NCBI GenBank assembly: GCA_013388755.1
Contig: JACAEQ010000100.1
Span: forward strand, 1-64,000
Source: Chloroflexota bacterium
GTDB lineage: Bacteria > Chloroflexota > Chloroflexia > Chloroflexales > Roseiflexaceae
Direction of reading: 5' to 3'
Length of the DNA stretch: 64,000 nt
In this document: one piece after another, positions 1-9,541 of the stretch
Position numbering within the stretch: position 1 is the first letter of the stretch
How the letters are laid out: the number at the start of each line of letters is the position of its first letter
Program-made: the position numbers and the translations under genes
The notes under the pieces: model-generated
What the model was told of the DNA's origin: nothing
What the model saw: only the letters and a program-made list of their open reading frames with translations
Databases searched by the model: none

Positions 1-348
1 GCCACGGGTATTGGTGGCCATCTGGATGTTCCCCGACATCCACGACATCGCGCCGGATTCGGAATAGACCGTCTCGCCCGGGTCGAGTTCCAGGATGACC
101 GCCTGCAGGGTGGTGCCGACGATCTGGTACTCCATGCCGGTGACACCGCGCCCGCGCGCCGTGACGGTTGGATCGGGCAGGTCGAGGCGCTGCCCCATCT
201 GATTACCATACGCATACGACTCGGCAGGCGGCGGAGGCGGCGGAGGTGGCGCAGCGGGCGGCGGAGGCGGCGCAGCAACGCGAGCGCCGCAGCGAGTACA
301 GAACCTGGCCGATGGTGACAATTCAGCGCCACAGGAGGTGCATTGCAT
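1..348 (-). CDS. Zinc-ribbon plus AIM24-like (TIGR00266) protein, N-terminal part
   Basis: The gene runs off the left edge, so only the first 116 codons are present. The start ATG at 348 has an AAGGAG ribosome site eight bases upstream. Residues 1-24 form a zinc ribbon with two CxxC knuckles (CTSC, CTRC). A proline run of about 20 residues follows, coded by GGC/GGA-type repeats. From about residue 70 the sequence [21 protein letters not shown], then [12 protein letters not shown], matches the start of the TIGR00266/AIM24 family, proteins of unclear biochemical role with a tryptophan-RNA-binding-attenuator-like fold. Zinc ribbon plus AIM24 is a known bacterial architecture. It lies downstream of rho on the same strand with a 229-base gap. 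The family call rests on a short stretch. Confidence 0.75.
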   Translation of the reverse strand, partial: MQCTSCGAELSPSARFCTRCGARVAAPPPPPAAPPPPPPPPAESYAYGNQMGQRLDLPDPTVTARGRGVTGMEYQIVGTTLQAVILELDPGETVYSESGAMSWMSGNIQMATNTRG

Positions 349-577
349 ACGAATCGCTCCTTCGAGTCTCCAGGGCAATCGATCCGAACACAGAGAATAA
401 TGCCGTCATCATGCGGCGGGGCGATCGTGCGCTCCTCACACATGAACGGCGCTGTATGCACAATTCCCAACGCTCAATGTGCCAGTATGCTCAAGCGTAG
501 AGGTTGCGCTGTCGCGCGTCTCATTCTGGCGGACGAAAGCCCGCTCAAAACCCTCCAGGAACGTACGCCGATTTGTG

Positions 578-1906
578 CTAGTTCGCCTTGCTGAGGGTCG
601 CAAGGAACTCGGCATTGTTCCGGGTCTTCGCCATACGGGTCAGGACGAGTTCGGTACCCTCATTTTCGCCCAGCATCCCGACCATGCGGCGAAGCGTCCA
701 GACCTGGCGGAGCGTGTCGGGGCCAAGCAACAACTCTTCACGGCGCGTGCCGCTGCGGGTAATATCGATCGCCGGGAACACGCGCTTCTCGGCAAGTTTG
801 CGATCGAGATGTAACTCCATGTTGCCGGTACCCTTGAACTCCTCATAGATCACATCGTCCATGCGGCTTCCAGTATCCACCAGGCAGGTAGCAATAATCG
901 TCAACGAACCGCCATTTTCGATATTGCGCGCCGCGCCGAAGAAGCGCTTGGGCGGATAGAGCGCCACAGGATCGATACCGCCGGAGAGCGTGCGCCCACT
1001 CGGCGGCATATCGAGGTTATACGCACGCGCGAGGCGGGTGATTGAGTCCATCAGGATCACGACGTCCTGCCCACCCTCAACCAGACGCTTGGCGCGCTCC
1101 AGGGTCATCTCAGCGACCTTGGTATGGTCCTCGACCGGCTCGTCAAACGTTGAGGAAATGACATCGCCTTTGACCGAGCGGCGCATGTCGGTCACTTCTT
1201 CCGGGCGCTCACCGATCAGCAGCACCATCAAATGGATGTCCTGGTAGTTGGTCGTAATGCCGTTGGCAATCGCCTTGAGCAGCAGCGTCTTACCTGCCTT
1301 GGGCGGTGAAACGATCAGGCCGCGCTGGCCACGCCCGATCGGCGCCACCAGGTCTACCACGCGCGTAGGCAGGAGATGGGGCTCTGTTTCAAGCTTGATC
1401 TGTTCATTCGGAAAGATGGGGGTCAACTGGTCGAACGCCGGGCGCTTGCGCGCGGTCTCCGGGTCCATTCCATTGATCAACTCGACGCGCAGCAACGAGA
1501 AGTAGCGTTCGCTCTCTTTCGGCGGCCGGATCTGGCCCCAGATGCGATCGCCGGTACGCAAGCCGAAGCGCCGGATCTGCGATTGCGAGACGTACACATC
1601 ATCCGGCCCGGGCAACATCCGCTCACCGCGCAGGAAACCAAACCCATCGGACACGACATCGAGGACGCCATCCGACAGGCTATGCCCGGCTTCTTCCGTC
1701 TGCGCCTGGAGCAATTTGAAGATCAGGTCCTGCTTCTTCAGATTGCTGACGCCGGTAATGCCGGTGGATTTTGCCATATCGCGCAGATCATTCAGCGTTT
1801 TGGTTTCCAGTTCAGCGACGTTGATGATCGGCTTGTCACGCACGGGTTCAGCGTACTCGGCCACCGGATCGCCGCCATTGGCATTCTTTACTCTCATTCT
1901 TGGCAC
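578..1906 (-). CDS. rho: Transcription termination factor Rho
   Basis: Rho is a hexameric RNA-dependent ATPase that terminates untranslated transcripts. The protein has 442 residues, close to the usual 420-440. An N-terminal Rho_N helix bundle covers residues 30-70, a cold-shock-like RNA-binding domain about 80-150 ([14 protein letters not shown]), and a RecA-type ATPase the rest, with Walker A SPPKAGKT at 200-207, [14 protein letters not shown] near 284-297 and the secondary RNA-binding region [14 protein letters not shown] near 315-328. The start is a GTG at 1906 with AAGGAG six to seven bases upstream; the next ATG, at codon 4, lacks that spacing. The gene stands alone, behind a 620-base upstream region that could carry an autoregulatory leader. 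Confidence 0.97.
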   Translation of the reverse strand: MPRMRVKNANGGDPVAEYAEPVRDKPIINVAELETKTLNDLRDMAKSTGITGVSNLKKQDLIFKLLQAQTEEAGHSLSDGVLDVVSDGFGFLRGERMLPGPDDVYVSQSQIRRFGLRTGDRIWGQIRPPKESERYFSLLRVELINGMDPETARKRPAFDQLTPIFPNEQIKLETEPHLLPTRVVDLVAPIGRGQRGLIVSPPKAGKTLLLKAIANGITTNYQDIHLMVLLIGERPEEVTDMRRSVKGDVISSTFDEPVEDHTKVAEMTLERAKRLVEGGQDVVILMDSITRLARAYNLDMPPSGRTLSGGIDPVALYPPKRFFGAARNIENGGSLTIIATCLVDTGSRMDDVIYEEFKGTGNMELHLDRKLAEKRVFPAIDITRSGTRREELLLGPDTLRQVWTLRRMVGMLGENEGTELVLTRMAKTRNNAEFLATLSKAN

Positions 1907-2529
1907 AGAAAACTCCTTGCCGGCACATGAAGGCGCCAGCCATGTTGCTTACGGCATCTTCTGCCGTTACGGGCAGACCAGAAGGCTTGCTCAATGGTCA
2001 TGGTGTGATTGCATACGACGACCAGTCAGGGTTCGGCTGTGATGCACGAGGCCCCGCCACTACGCACCGCAACCGGCACGGCACTGGTGGCACGTACATC
2101 TCGCCATTATGAACTGTCATTTGCGCCTGCCGGATGTTGGCGAGCTACACGCATTCTCGTACTGCACAGGGCACAGTGACCGCGGTTGGAATCATGATCA
2201 CAACGGGGACTGCAAAGGCTACGTTAGCTATGCAATTGAGAGGACTATGCCATGCCTGAACTATGTAGCTACCGCCCCACACCTGTGACGGTGGGCGCCT
2301 GGCGCATCCCAGGGGAATGGTTCTTCTGTCTGGGGCCGCTTTTTGACGCGAGATCTGGAGGATTGCCGGAGCAACGCTTCACTCGCAGCTCCATTATAGC
2401 ACAGTTGTCAATATTTGGTGCAGAAATACGGCACGATGTTGACGCAGCGCGCTACTATGCCGTACAATGCGTGCGGCGATGCTGTGTGTGCAGCCTCGCA
2501 TGATTGCCTGTTATCACGTCAGTGCCATT
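1907..2529. other. 623-base intergenic region between rho and alaS
   Basis: No convincing protein gene is seen between the divergent rho and alaS genes. A plus-strand GC-rich hairpin occupies 2273-2297 (CGCCCCAC with GTGGGCG). A second, weaker one at 2308-2334 (CCCAG with CTGGG) is followed by CCGC and five T at 2340-2344, which could be a weak terminator. The sequence TAGCTA occurs twice, at 2225 and 2266. This could be leader sequence or a small RNA. No T-box, SRP RNA, 6S or tmRNA signature was recognised. The alaS promoter lies at the right end. Confidence 0.4.
2439..2468 (+). promoter_or_regulatory. Sigma-70-type promoter of alaS
   Basis: The -35 box TTGACG is at 2439-2444 and the -10 box TACAAT at 2463-2468, with an 18-base spacer. 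Transcription would start near 2475. That lies downstream of an in-frame ATG at 2467, so that codon cannot be the start, and the ATG at 2530 is favoured. Confidence 0.65.
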
Positions 2530-5247
2530 ATGCAAAAACTCTCCAGCGCGACGATCCGCGACCGTTTTCTTCGTTTCTTTGCAGAACGTGGTCATACGCG
2601 CGTGCCAAGTTCGTCACTCATCCCCGGCAACGACCCGACGCTGCTGTTTGCCAACTCGGGTATGGTGCAATTCAAGGATACGTTTCTCGGCCTTGAGTCG
2701 CGCCCATATACCCGCGCCGTAAGTGCACAGAAATGCCTCCGTGTCTCCGGCAAACATAACGACCTCGAGGAAGTCGGGCCGTCGCCGCGTCACCATACCT
2801 TCTTCGAGATGCTTGGCAACTTCTCGTTCGGCGACTACTTCAAGGCCGAGGCAATTCCCATGGCATGGGAATTGTTGACCCGGGTGTTTGAACTGCCAGT
2901 CGAACGCCTGTGGTTCACGGTCTTTGAGGGAGACGATGAAGTTCCGGCCGATGATGAAGCGGCGCGGCTGTGGATCGCGGCCGGCGCCGACCCGCAACGT
3001 GTGCTGCGCTTTGGGCGCAAGGATAACTTCTGGGTGATGGCCGATACCGGCCCCTGTGGCCCCTGTTCCGAAATCACGGTATACATTGGTGATGATCTGC
3101 GCGCCATGGGGCCACACGGTGTCAATTCCGACGATCCCGATTATGTCGAAATCTGGAACAACGTCTTCATGCAATTTGAACGCAGCACCATGCAACCATT
3201 GCACCGCCCGTCGGTTGATACCGGCATGGGCCTCGAGCGGATGGCCATGGTGATGCAGGGCGTCCATTCAACCTACGAGACGGATCTGTTCGTGCCGCTG
3301 ATCGAACGCCAGCTTGCGTTGCTCGGTGCCGACGAGGCAACGTACCGCGCGCATGTCGCGCCTTACCGCGCCGTCGCCGATCATGGTCGCGCCGTCGCGT
3401 TTCTGATCGCCGACGGTGTGCTGCCGGGCAATACTGGCCGCTCGTATGTCTTGCGGCGCATCCTGCGCCGCGCCGTTTACCAGGGGCGTACGGCGGGCTT
3501 TGCAAAGCCGTTCCTGGCCGAGATCGTCATGGTGGTGCTGGAGCAGATGGGTGCCGTCTATCCCGAACTTCGTGAGCGCGGCGACTTCATCCTTGAGACC
3601 GTGGATAACGAAGAACGCCAGTTTCTGCGCACGCTCACCGGTGGCGTCACCATTCTCACCGGTATCATTGACCGTGTCCGCACTGTGGGTGGCACAACCA
3701 TTTCCGGCGATGATGCGTTCGCCCTCAAGGATACCTATGGCTTTCCGCTCGACCTGACACAGAAGATCGCTGCTGAACAGGGGCTGGCGGTTGATGAGGC
3801 CGGGTATGAGCGTCGCATGGAAGAGCAACGCGAGAAAGGGCGCCGCGCCGCGCAGTTCAGACGTGGTACGGATGTTGATCTCTGGGCCGGCATGGAGTTG
3901 CCGCCAACACAGTTCACCGGGTATGCCGGGGTGATAGACGATGGCACGGTGCAGGCGCTGGTCGTCGGCGGCGATCGGGTGGCTGAAGCCGTCACGGGCC
4001 AGCAGGTGCAGATCGCGCTCGACACGACGCCGTTTTACGCCGAAAGCGGTGGCCAGGTCAGTGATCAGGGCGTCCTGTTGGGGCCGCATGGCCGCGTGCG
4101 GATTGATGATGTGCAGCGACCGGTGCCGGGTATCATTGTCCATTACGGCATCGTGGAAGAGGGGCGGATCGCGGTGAACGAGATGGTTGCCGCACGCGTA
4201 GACGGGGCGCGCCGGGCCAACATTATGCGCAACCATACGGCCACCCACCTGCTCCATCGCGCATTGCGCGACATTCTTGGCGAACACGCGGCACAGGCCG
4301 GATCGCTGGTAGCGCCCGACCGGCTACGCTTTGATTTTACCCACACGCGCCAGGTGACGCCGGAACAACTCCGCGAGATCGAACGACGTGTCAATGCATG
4401 GATCCGCGCGGATACGCCGGTTACCTGGCGTGAACTGAGTTACCAGGTGGCGATTGACTCTGGTGCGATTGCGCTGTTTGGCGAGAAATACGGCGACCTG
4501 GTGCGCATGGTGACGATTGGTTGCGCTGATTCGGATGACCGGCCATCGGTTTCTGCTACAGCCGAGCGCGAGTCTGCCGGGTTCGTCATGTGTTCGCGCG
4601 AATTATGCGGTGGCACGCACGTCGGGCGGAGCGGCGAGATCGGCTTCTTCCGTATTGTGGCCGAGAGTAGCGTCGCCGCTGGCATCCGGCGCATCGAGGC
4701 GCTGACTGGCCCCGCTGCGGAGCAATGGGCCGATGAGCAGGCTGCTACGCTCCGTGAACTATCCAGCCGCATTGGCGCCCCGCAGGGCCAGCTGGTTGAT
4801 CGGATCGAGGCATTGATGGCCGAACTGAAGCAGCGGCAACGTGAGCTTGATGAACTGACGGCGAAACTGGCGCGGAGCGGCCTCGAGGAATTACTTGGGC
4901 AGGTACGCCATACCGGCGATATTCCGTTCCTGGCAGCGCAGGTCACGGCGCCGGATGCGACTCGCCTGCGCGAGATGGGCGACTGGCTGCGCGACAAACT
5001 GGGCTCGGGTGTGGTGGTGCTGGCCGCCATTATTGGTGACAAAACGCAACTCCTGGCGATGGTGACGCCTGACCTGGCGGGGAAGCGCGTCCATGCCGGT
5101 AACCTGATCAAAGCACTGGCACCAATCGTTGGCGGCAGCGGCGGCGGGCGGCCTGATATGGCGCAGGCTGGTGGGCGCGACAGCACACAGATCAGCCGGG
5201 TATTGGAGCAGGTAGCCGCGACGATCGCGGCGCAGGCCGGGGAATGA
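2530..5247 (+). CDS. alaS: Alanine--tRNA ligase
   Basis: AlaRS charges tRNA-Ala and hydrolyses mischarged Ser/Gly-tRNA. From ATG 2530 the protein has 905 residues, typical for the family. The class II catalytic core fills the first ~250 residues (FANSGMVQFKD, RVSGKHNDLEEVG, HHTFFEMLGNFSFGDYFK, DTGPCGPCSEI). The editing domain carries the zinc ligands HTATH at about 569-573 and CGGTH at about 693-697. A coiled coil and the C-Ala domain end the protein, including GGSGGGRPDMAQAGG. In-frame ATGs at 2467 and 2500 exist, but the promoter at 2439-2468 rules out the first, and MQKLSSATIRDRFLRFF is a normal AlaRS beginning. No clear ribosome site precedes it. It heads a run with the baseplate-J-like gene and ruvX. 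Confidence 0.97.
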   Translation: MQKLSSATIRDRFLRFFAERGHTRVPSSSLIPGNDPTLLFANSGMVQFKDTFLGLESRPYTRAVSAQKCLRVSGKHNDLEEVGPSPRHHTFFEMLGNFSFGDYFKAEAIPMAWELLTRVFELPVERLWFTVFEGDDEVPADDEAARLWIAAGADPQRVLRFGRKDNFWVMADTGPCGPCSEITVYIGDDLRAMGPHGVNSDDPDYVEIWNNVFMQFERSTMQPLHRPSVDTGMGLERMAMVMQGVHSTYETDLFVPLIERQLALLGADEATYRAHVAPYRAVADHGRAVAFLIADGVLPGNTGRSYVLRRILRRAVYQGRTAGFAKPFLAEIVMVVLEQMGAVYPELRERGDFILETVDNEERQFLRTLTGGVTILTGIIDRVRTVGGTTISGDDAFALKDTYGFPLDLTQKIAAEQGLAVDEAGYERRMEEQREKGRRAAQFRRGTDVDLWAGMELPPTQFTGYAGVIDDGTVQALVVGGDRVAEAVTGQQVQIALDTTPFYAESGGQVSDQGVLLGPHGRVRIDDVQRPVPGIIVHYGIVEEGRIAVNEMVAARVDGARRANIMRNHTATHLLHRALRDILGEHAAQAGSLVAPDRLRFDFTHTRQVTPEQLREIERRVNAWIRADTPVTWRELSYQVAIDSGAIALFGEKYGDLVRMVTIGCADSDDRPSVSATAERESAGFVMCSRELCGGTHVGRSGEIGFFRIVAESSVAAGIRRIEALTGPAAEQWADEQAATLRELSSRIGAPQGQLVDRIEALMAELKQRQRELDELTAKLARSGLEELLGQVRHTGDIPFLAAQVTAPDATRLREMGDWLRDKLGSGVVVLAAIIGDKTQLLAMVTPDLAGKRVHAGNLIKALAPIVGGSGGGRPDMAQAGGRDSTQISRVLEQVAATIAAQAGE

Positions 5248-5266
5248 TCCCCGGGGAGATCTTAGG

Positions 5267-7285
5267 ATGACGGGCGACAAGAAGCCACTCCCTGCCAGCC
5301 TTCAGCCCACCGGGATTACGGCGGTGCTCAGCGCAATGCTGGCCTCCGATCCCGCGTCGGCGGTGGTACCGGTAGTGCCTGCCGATACCATCGAGGGGAT
5401 TGCCGAGCGCGTACGCGCCGCGCGTGCGCGCAGCGTCCAATTGCTGGTCCCTGAAGGTGTGACGGCGCTCCAGGGGCGTCGTAGCTTCATGGCGCTGCGG
5501 TTATTGCTCCAGCGTGATGGCATCGGCCTGCTGGTGATCAGCCCGGATGCGAAGGTCATCGAGGCGGCGCGCGCGGGCGGCCTGGAAACGATGGAGATTG
5601 GCGAGGCACCGCATGCCCGGCAGACACACGCCGCTCCCTCAGCCGTTGACGCCGCCCGCGCGCGCGAAACGGCGCCCGCAAGCACAACGATCGATGAACG
5701 CGACGCAGCATTTCTGCGCGCCCTGGATGAAGTGCCAGGCAGGAACCAGTACGACGAGCTATCAGAATCCGATGCTGCGTTCGCTGCGTCGCTGGATGAT
5801 TTTTCTGACGCAGTCGCGCTCGTGACGCCGATTGAGCCGCAGGAAGAGGCTGCCGCTCCTTCCACCGCGCCGCGCCCGCGCCGGGTCAGTGCCGCCGATG
5901 TACACCTCAGCCCTGAGGAGGAAATGCGCGTCGCCGCACGCGATACTGCCCGGCGTAGCGAAGCACCGGCGCGGCGCCGCACTGCATCGCGCGAAACGGC
6001 GCGTGGCGCGGCGCGTGCACCGGCGGCGCAGACGCAACAGGCCGGTACGCGCACCCTGGCCGGTGTGGTTGTGGCGGTACTGGTCGTTGCCGCATTGATC
6101 GCTATCGGCTGGTACATCACCAATCGTGTGTCAGTGATCGTCGGGCCACCCGTCGCCCGCAGCGAGAGCCAGCCGTTTCGTAACGAGATCATACCAATCA
6201 CCACTGCCGACCCGGGCGCGAATCCAGGATCGGTCCAGGCGGCCACTGTGGAGACTGAGGCCAGCTTCACCGTCGAAGGGCGTGTCGCCGGCGAGATCAT
6301 TGCGCCAGCCGGGCGCGCCACTGGCCAGGTACGCATCATTAACGTGATTGAACAGGACTTCCCGCTTCCCGTGGGCACCGAATTGCTCGGCACGAACCCC
6401 GCCGGCGCGGAAGTGCGCTTCGCGCTTGATGACGCCGTCACGGTGCCGCCGGCGGTCACGACCGTAAGCGACCGCGGGCGCAGTACAACGTATGGCGAGA
6501 TCGTTGTCAATGTGTCGGCGCGCTCACCCGGTAGCGCTTCGAATGTCGAAAAGGATGCGCTCACGCAGCTCTTGATCCCTGGCCAGCAGCCGATTGTCAG
6601 TGGCAGAAGCAACCTGATCATCCGGCACGAGGCGATCAGTGGCGGTACCGAAGAGCCACAGCGCATCGTCACCGAAGCCGATGTTCAGCGTGTGCTCGGT
6701 GCGGCGCTTACCGGCCTGTATCAAGAAGGAATGCAGCAACTGTCTCGCCAGATTGACCAGAATGTGCTGACGATCGACCCGACCACGATCACGCCAGGCA
6801 CGATTGAACTGGCCCGGCCCGAAGCCTATGATCCGCCGCTGGTCGAGCCGCCGATCGGCCAGCCGGTTGATCGCGCCAACCCTGTCTTTCGCCTGACGGT
6901 ACGCACACGATTCAATGCCCTGGCAACACCGCGCAATCGCCTGGTTGGCAAACAACTCGAACTGGTTGTACCGCAACACTTCATCCAGCGTGGCGCCGCA
7001 TGCCGCCCGGCGGAACGCGCCGGGTTCGATGTGTCGGGCTGGCGCTGGGACGGGTCGAAGCTGATGATTGACGGTGCTGTCACCTGCACCGAATATGGCG
7101 CATTGACACCCGAAGCACTGACCCGGCTCCGGCAGGCGTTAACGGGCGTGTCGCGCAGCGAGGCCGAGACGGCGCTGCAGCAACTTGTGGAGCAGGGCGT
7201 CATCAGTAGCTATAGCTTACCTGCGATCGAGACGCTGCCGGATTTTGGCTTTCTGATAGACGTACAGGCTGCCGGCGCACCATGA
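5267..7285 (+). CDS. Baseplate J-like domain membrane protein
   Basis: A 672-residue protein of unknown role. The N-terminal ~110 residues look like a small alpha/beta domain (VQLLVPEGVTALQGRR, LLVISPDAKVIEAARAGG). A low-complexity acidic then arginine/alanine-rich linker (about 115-260) follows, and one transmembrane helix at about 263-284 (GVVVAVLVVAALIAIGWYI). The outer part contains a baseplate-J-like pattern (ATGQVRIIN, LPVGTELLG, VRFALDDAVTVPP, VSARSPGSASNVEKDAL), the fold of phage T4 gp6/gp47 also found in chromosomal bacterial proteins. No other phage gene is nearby, so this is a housekeeping-context protein, not a prophage remnant. It starts 19 bases after alaS, and its stop overlaps an ATG in the ruvX frame. 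The domain call is from pattern only. Confidence 0.7.
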   Translation: MTGDKKPLPASLQPTGITAVLSAMLASDPASAVVPVVPADTIEGIAERVRAARARSVQLLVPEGVTALQGRRSFMALRLLLQRDGIGLLVISPDAKVIEAARAGGLETMEIGEAPHARQTHAAPSAVDAARARETAPASTTIDERDAAFLRALDEVPGRNQYDELSESDAAFAASLDDFSDAVALVTPIEPQEEAAAPSTAPRPRRVSAADVHLSPEEEMRVAARDTARRSEAPARRRTASRETARGAARAPAAQTQQAGTRTLAGVVVAVLVVAALIAIGWYITNRVSVIVGPPVARSESQPFRNEIIPITTADPGANPGSVQAATVETEASFTVEGRVAGEIIAPAGRATGQVRIINVIEQDFPLPVGTELLGTNPAGAEVRFALDDAVTVPPAVTTVSDRGRSTTYGEIVVNVSARSPGSASNVEKDALTQLLIPGQQPIVSGRSNLIIRHEAISGGTEEPQRIVTEADVQRVLGAALTGLYQEGMQQLSRQIDQNVLTIDPTTITPGTIELARPEAYDPPLVEPPIGQPVDRANPVFRLTVRTRFNALATPRNRLVGKQLELVVPQHFIQRGAACRPAERAGFDVSGWRWDGSKLMIDGAVTCTEYGALTPEALTRLRQALTGVSRSEAETALQQLVEQGVISSYSLPAIETLPDFGFLIDVQAAGAP

Positions 7286-7335
7286 CGGGCCTGCCGGAGT
7301 GGGCGCGAACGCTGGCGCGGGGAAGGAGACATGGC

Positions 7336-7776
7336 GTGGCAAGCGATGAACAGGGGCGAGTCATGGCGCTCGACCTCGGCGCTCGACGGATCGGGATCGC
7401 GCTGAGTGATCCAACGCGGACGCTGGCATCGCCTCTGACCACCATTCGCGCCGAGCCTCGTACCGCAGCCCTGGCGCGGATCGCGGCGCTCATACGAGAA
7501 CACGAGGTTGCCGTGCTCGTGATTGGCCTGCCATTGACCTTGAATGGCGCGGTCGGGCCGCAGGCGACGCTCGTTCAACAGTTTGCCGCCGCACTACGTG
7601 AACAGGTGGACGTTCCCGTACATATGTTTGACGAGCGGCTCACCAGTGTCGCCGCCGAGCGCATGATGATTGACCTGGGGGTCAAGCGCGAACAACGCAA
7701 GGCACGGATCGATGAGGTCGCTGCCTCGCTCATCCTGCAAGACTTCCTTGACTCACAGCGCCACACCGGTGAATAA
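7336..7776 (+). CDS. ruvX: Putative pre-16S rRNA nuclease, RuvX/YqgF family
   Basis: RuvX/YqgF proteins are RNase H-fold nucleases needed for 16S rRNA 5' maturation. The four family blocks are visible: ALDLGARRIGIALSD with the first acidic residue, VIGLPLTLNG, FDERLTSVAAE and IDEVAASLILQDFL. The chosen start is GTG 7336, preceded by AAGGAG at 7323-7328, giving 146 residues. An alternative ATG at 7282 overlaps the upstream stop as ATGA, but it would add 18 residues with no family match. A third option, ATG 7363, begins right at the first motif. The order alaS, membrane protein, ruvX suggests co-transcription. Confidence 0.92.
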   Translation: MASDEQGRVMALDLGARRIGIALSDPTRTLASPLTTIRAEPRTAALARIAALIREHEVAVLVIGLPLTLNGAVGPQATLVQQFAAALREQVDVPVHMFDERLTSVAAERMMIDLGVKREQRKARIDEVAASLILQDFLDSQRHTGE

Positions 7777-7778
7777 GT

Positions 7779-7904
7779 ACCTCCTGTCATTGCGAGGAGA
7801 CCGCCTGCAGCGAGCGCAGCGTGGCTGAAGCAATCTCCGCTCGCGCCGCTCGATTGCGTCGCTTCGCTCGCAATGACATCCAATCATCCGTTCTTTGGAT
7901 AGGC
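7779..7904. repeat. Interspersed palindromic repeat, copy A (left outer arm missing)
   Basis: Inner inverted arms GTCATTGCG (7786-7794) and CGCAATGAC bracket a core containing GCCTGCAGC, CGTGGCTGA and GCAATCTC. An outer right arm reads CCGTTCTTTGGATAGG. The same organisation recurs at 28738-28890, where both outer arms exist. Read on the minus strand it encodes CHCERSDAI, a well-known artefact peptide from such repeats. It follows the ruvX stop directly and contributes most of the 313-base gap to the next gene; the remainder (7905-8089) shows no supported gene. Confidence 0.8.
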
Positions 7905-8089
7905 ACTCACAGCTTCGCCGAAGAACCGCTGTGCATGCGGCGATTGCCACAACATACCCGATGGCACGTTTTTCGGCTTCGCCAGATCCTGCGGCAGCAT
8001 GGCTCTCCCGCGTCGGGGCGGCTCGTGAGCCATCCTGACCAGTACCGCGCGCCCTGCACGTGCACCGTGGTGCCGCAGGCGCCCGGCGC

Positions 8090-8623
8090 TCAGCGGCACA
8101 TCTCCTCGATCCAGTCAACGATCGTGCGCAGGACATCCTCAAGCGGGGCATAGGTATCCACAACCAGGTGTGGCTCTTGAATCGCATAGACCGAGGTCTC
8201 GGCCCGGCGACGCATATGGTCCTGCAGGCTTTCCCATGTGGTAATGTGGTGTGATGGCAATCGCAATGCGCTCCGCTGCTCGATTCGCCGGCGCCACTCG
8301 TCTTCCGACGAGCAGATGCACTCTATGATGAGCAGGCGCGCCCCGGTATCGTGTGCGACGACGCAGGCCGTGGTGTAGCCGCCGATTTCGCTGAGCGGGC
8401 TGTCGCAGATCACACTCAGGTGCTGCAACAACTGGCGCCGCGCCACATTGAACATGGCGATATACGCCAGGCCGCCCGCATCCTCTGCCCGGCCATCCAG
8501 CACATCCTTGATGTCATCTTTGTCAATGAGCGGAATGCCAAGTTGCCGGCTCAACCCGCGCGCTACGGCGCTCTTCCCTGAGCCGGGGTGGCCTTTCATT
8601 ACAAGCAGCATCGGGCGACTCAT
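8090..8623 (-). CDS. P-loop small-molecule kinase-like protein
   Basis: A 177-residue P-loop protein with Walker A GHPGSGKS at residues 11-18, then LIDKDDIKDVL and a lid-like segment EDEWRRRIEQRS. The layout resembles the AAA_33 / zeta-toxin / shikimate-kinase-like group that phosphorylates small molecules. The substrate cannot be told. Its start lies three bases after the stop of the DUF2520 gene, so it is the last member of that operon. Nothing suggests a toxin: no antitoxin-like gene adjoins it. Confidence 0.75.
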   Translation of the reverse strand: MSRPMLLVMKGHPGSGKSAVARGLSRQLGIPLIDKDDIKDVLDGRAEDAGGLAYIAMFNVARRQLLQHLSVICDSPLSEIGGYTTACVVAHDTGARLLIIECICSSEDEWRRRIEQRSALRLPSHHITTWESLQDHMRRRAETSVYAIQEPHLVVDTYAPLEDVLRTIVDWIEEMCR

Positions 8624-8626
8624 GGC

Positions 8627-9520
8627 TCACCCATCAATGTCTTCACCCGGCGCGCCCTCCAGCAGGCGCGCGAGCGCCGTGGCGCTGTCGTCCGGTAGCC
8701 CTTGCACACGCGCAAGTTCAAGCGCCGCGCGTCCCAGGCCGCAGTACAGCGGCAGCAATTCCGGCGCGCGCCGCGCCAGCGCGGCCAGATGCCGCGCCAC
8801 CGTTGCGACGTCACCGCGTGCCAGCGGCCCGGTCAGCGCCTCGGCAGGTGCGGCAGACTCGAGGCTTGCGATGGCGCCACGCACCAGCGGCAGCAGGGCA
8901 CGCGTCTGCACATCTTCCGGTAATCCGGCGATCTCCAGTAAGCGCACGCCACAGGCATACAACGCGATCGTGTAATTGGCAACCATGACAGCCGCGGCGT
9001 GATAGAGCGCACGGTCATGTTCATGAAGGGCGAATGGGCGTGCGCCGATTGCAATTGCCAGCTCCCACAGGGTTTCAGCCAGCGGCGGCCCGGCATCGAG
9101 CGCGACATATGCCCCGCGCAGGCGCCCGGCCGTATCCGGGCCGGTCAGTGTCTGCAACGGATGGAAGCCGCCTGTCAGCGCGCCACAGCGGGCGGCCGCT
9201 TCGAGCGCCTCACGACCGAGAGCGCCACTACAATGGATAACACCCTGCCCGGCGCGCCAGCCACCCGCCTCGGCAACCGCCCGGCACACGGGGGCGATGG
9301 CGGCATCGGGTGTGGCGATACATACCAGCCCGGCTCCGCGAGCGACATCAACAGGAGTTGCAGCAGCCACGGCGCCGATCCGCGCCGCCAGGGAGCGTGC
9401 GGCATCAGGCGCGCGACTGTAGAGAGAGACCACGCGCCAGCCGGCCTCGTGCAGCGCCAGAGCAAGCGCGCCACCCGCACGGCCAGCGCCGATAATGCCG
9501 ATAGTAGGCTCTGGCTGCAT
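8627..9520 (-). CDS. Rossmann-like and DUF2520 domain protein
   Basis: A 297-residue protein with an NAD(P)-binding Rossmann beginning (IGIIGAGRAGGALALALHEAG, residues 7 onward). A segment like VIHCSGALG and GFHPLQTL follows, then a helical C-terminal half that matches the DUF2520 layout (ALYHAAAVMVANYTIALY). The family resembles 6-phosphogluconate/ketopantoate-type dehydrogenases, but its substrate is unknown. In some bacteria it sits near pantothenate genes; panC and panB are not present here. It starts 21 bases after the P1 peptidase gene and is probably co-transcribed with it. Confidence 0.88.
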   Translation of the reverse strand: MQPEPTIGIIGAGRAGGALALALHEAGWRVVSLYSRAPDAARSLAARIGAVAAATPVDVARGAGLVCIATPDAAIAPVCRAVAEAGGWRAGQGVIHCSGALGREALEAAARCGALTGGFHPLQTLTGPDTAGRLRGAYVALDAGPPLAETLWELAIAIGARPFALHEHDRALYHAAAVMVANYTIALYACGVRLLEIAGLPEDVQTRALLPLVRGAIASLESAAPAEALTGPLARGDVATVARHLAALARRAPELLPLYCGLGRAALELARVQGLPDDSATALARLLEGAPGEDIDG

Positions 9521-9541
9521 GATCGCTGTCAGTTACGTCGA

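Noticed and set aside
5267-7285. Prophage or tailocin remnant from the baseplate-J-like domain
   Set aside because: No tail, capsid, lysis or integrase gene is in the window, and the protein has a membrane helix and lies among housekeeping genes.
7884-8099. A 71-residue minus-strand open frame after the kinase gene
   Set aside because: It ends inside the palindromic repeat and shows no family motif or ribosome site.
8090-8623. Zeta-type toxin
   Set aside because: The P-loop fits many small-molecule kinases, the gene ends an operon, and no antitoxin-like gene adjoins it.
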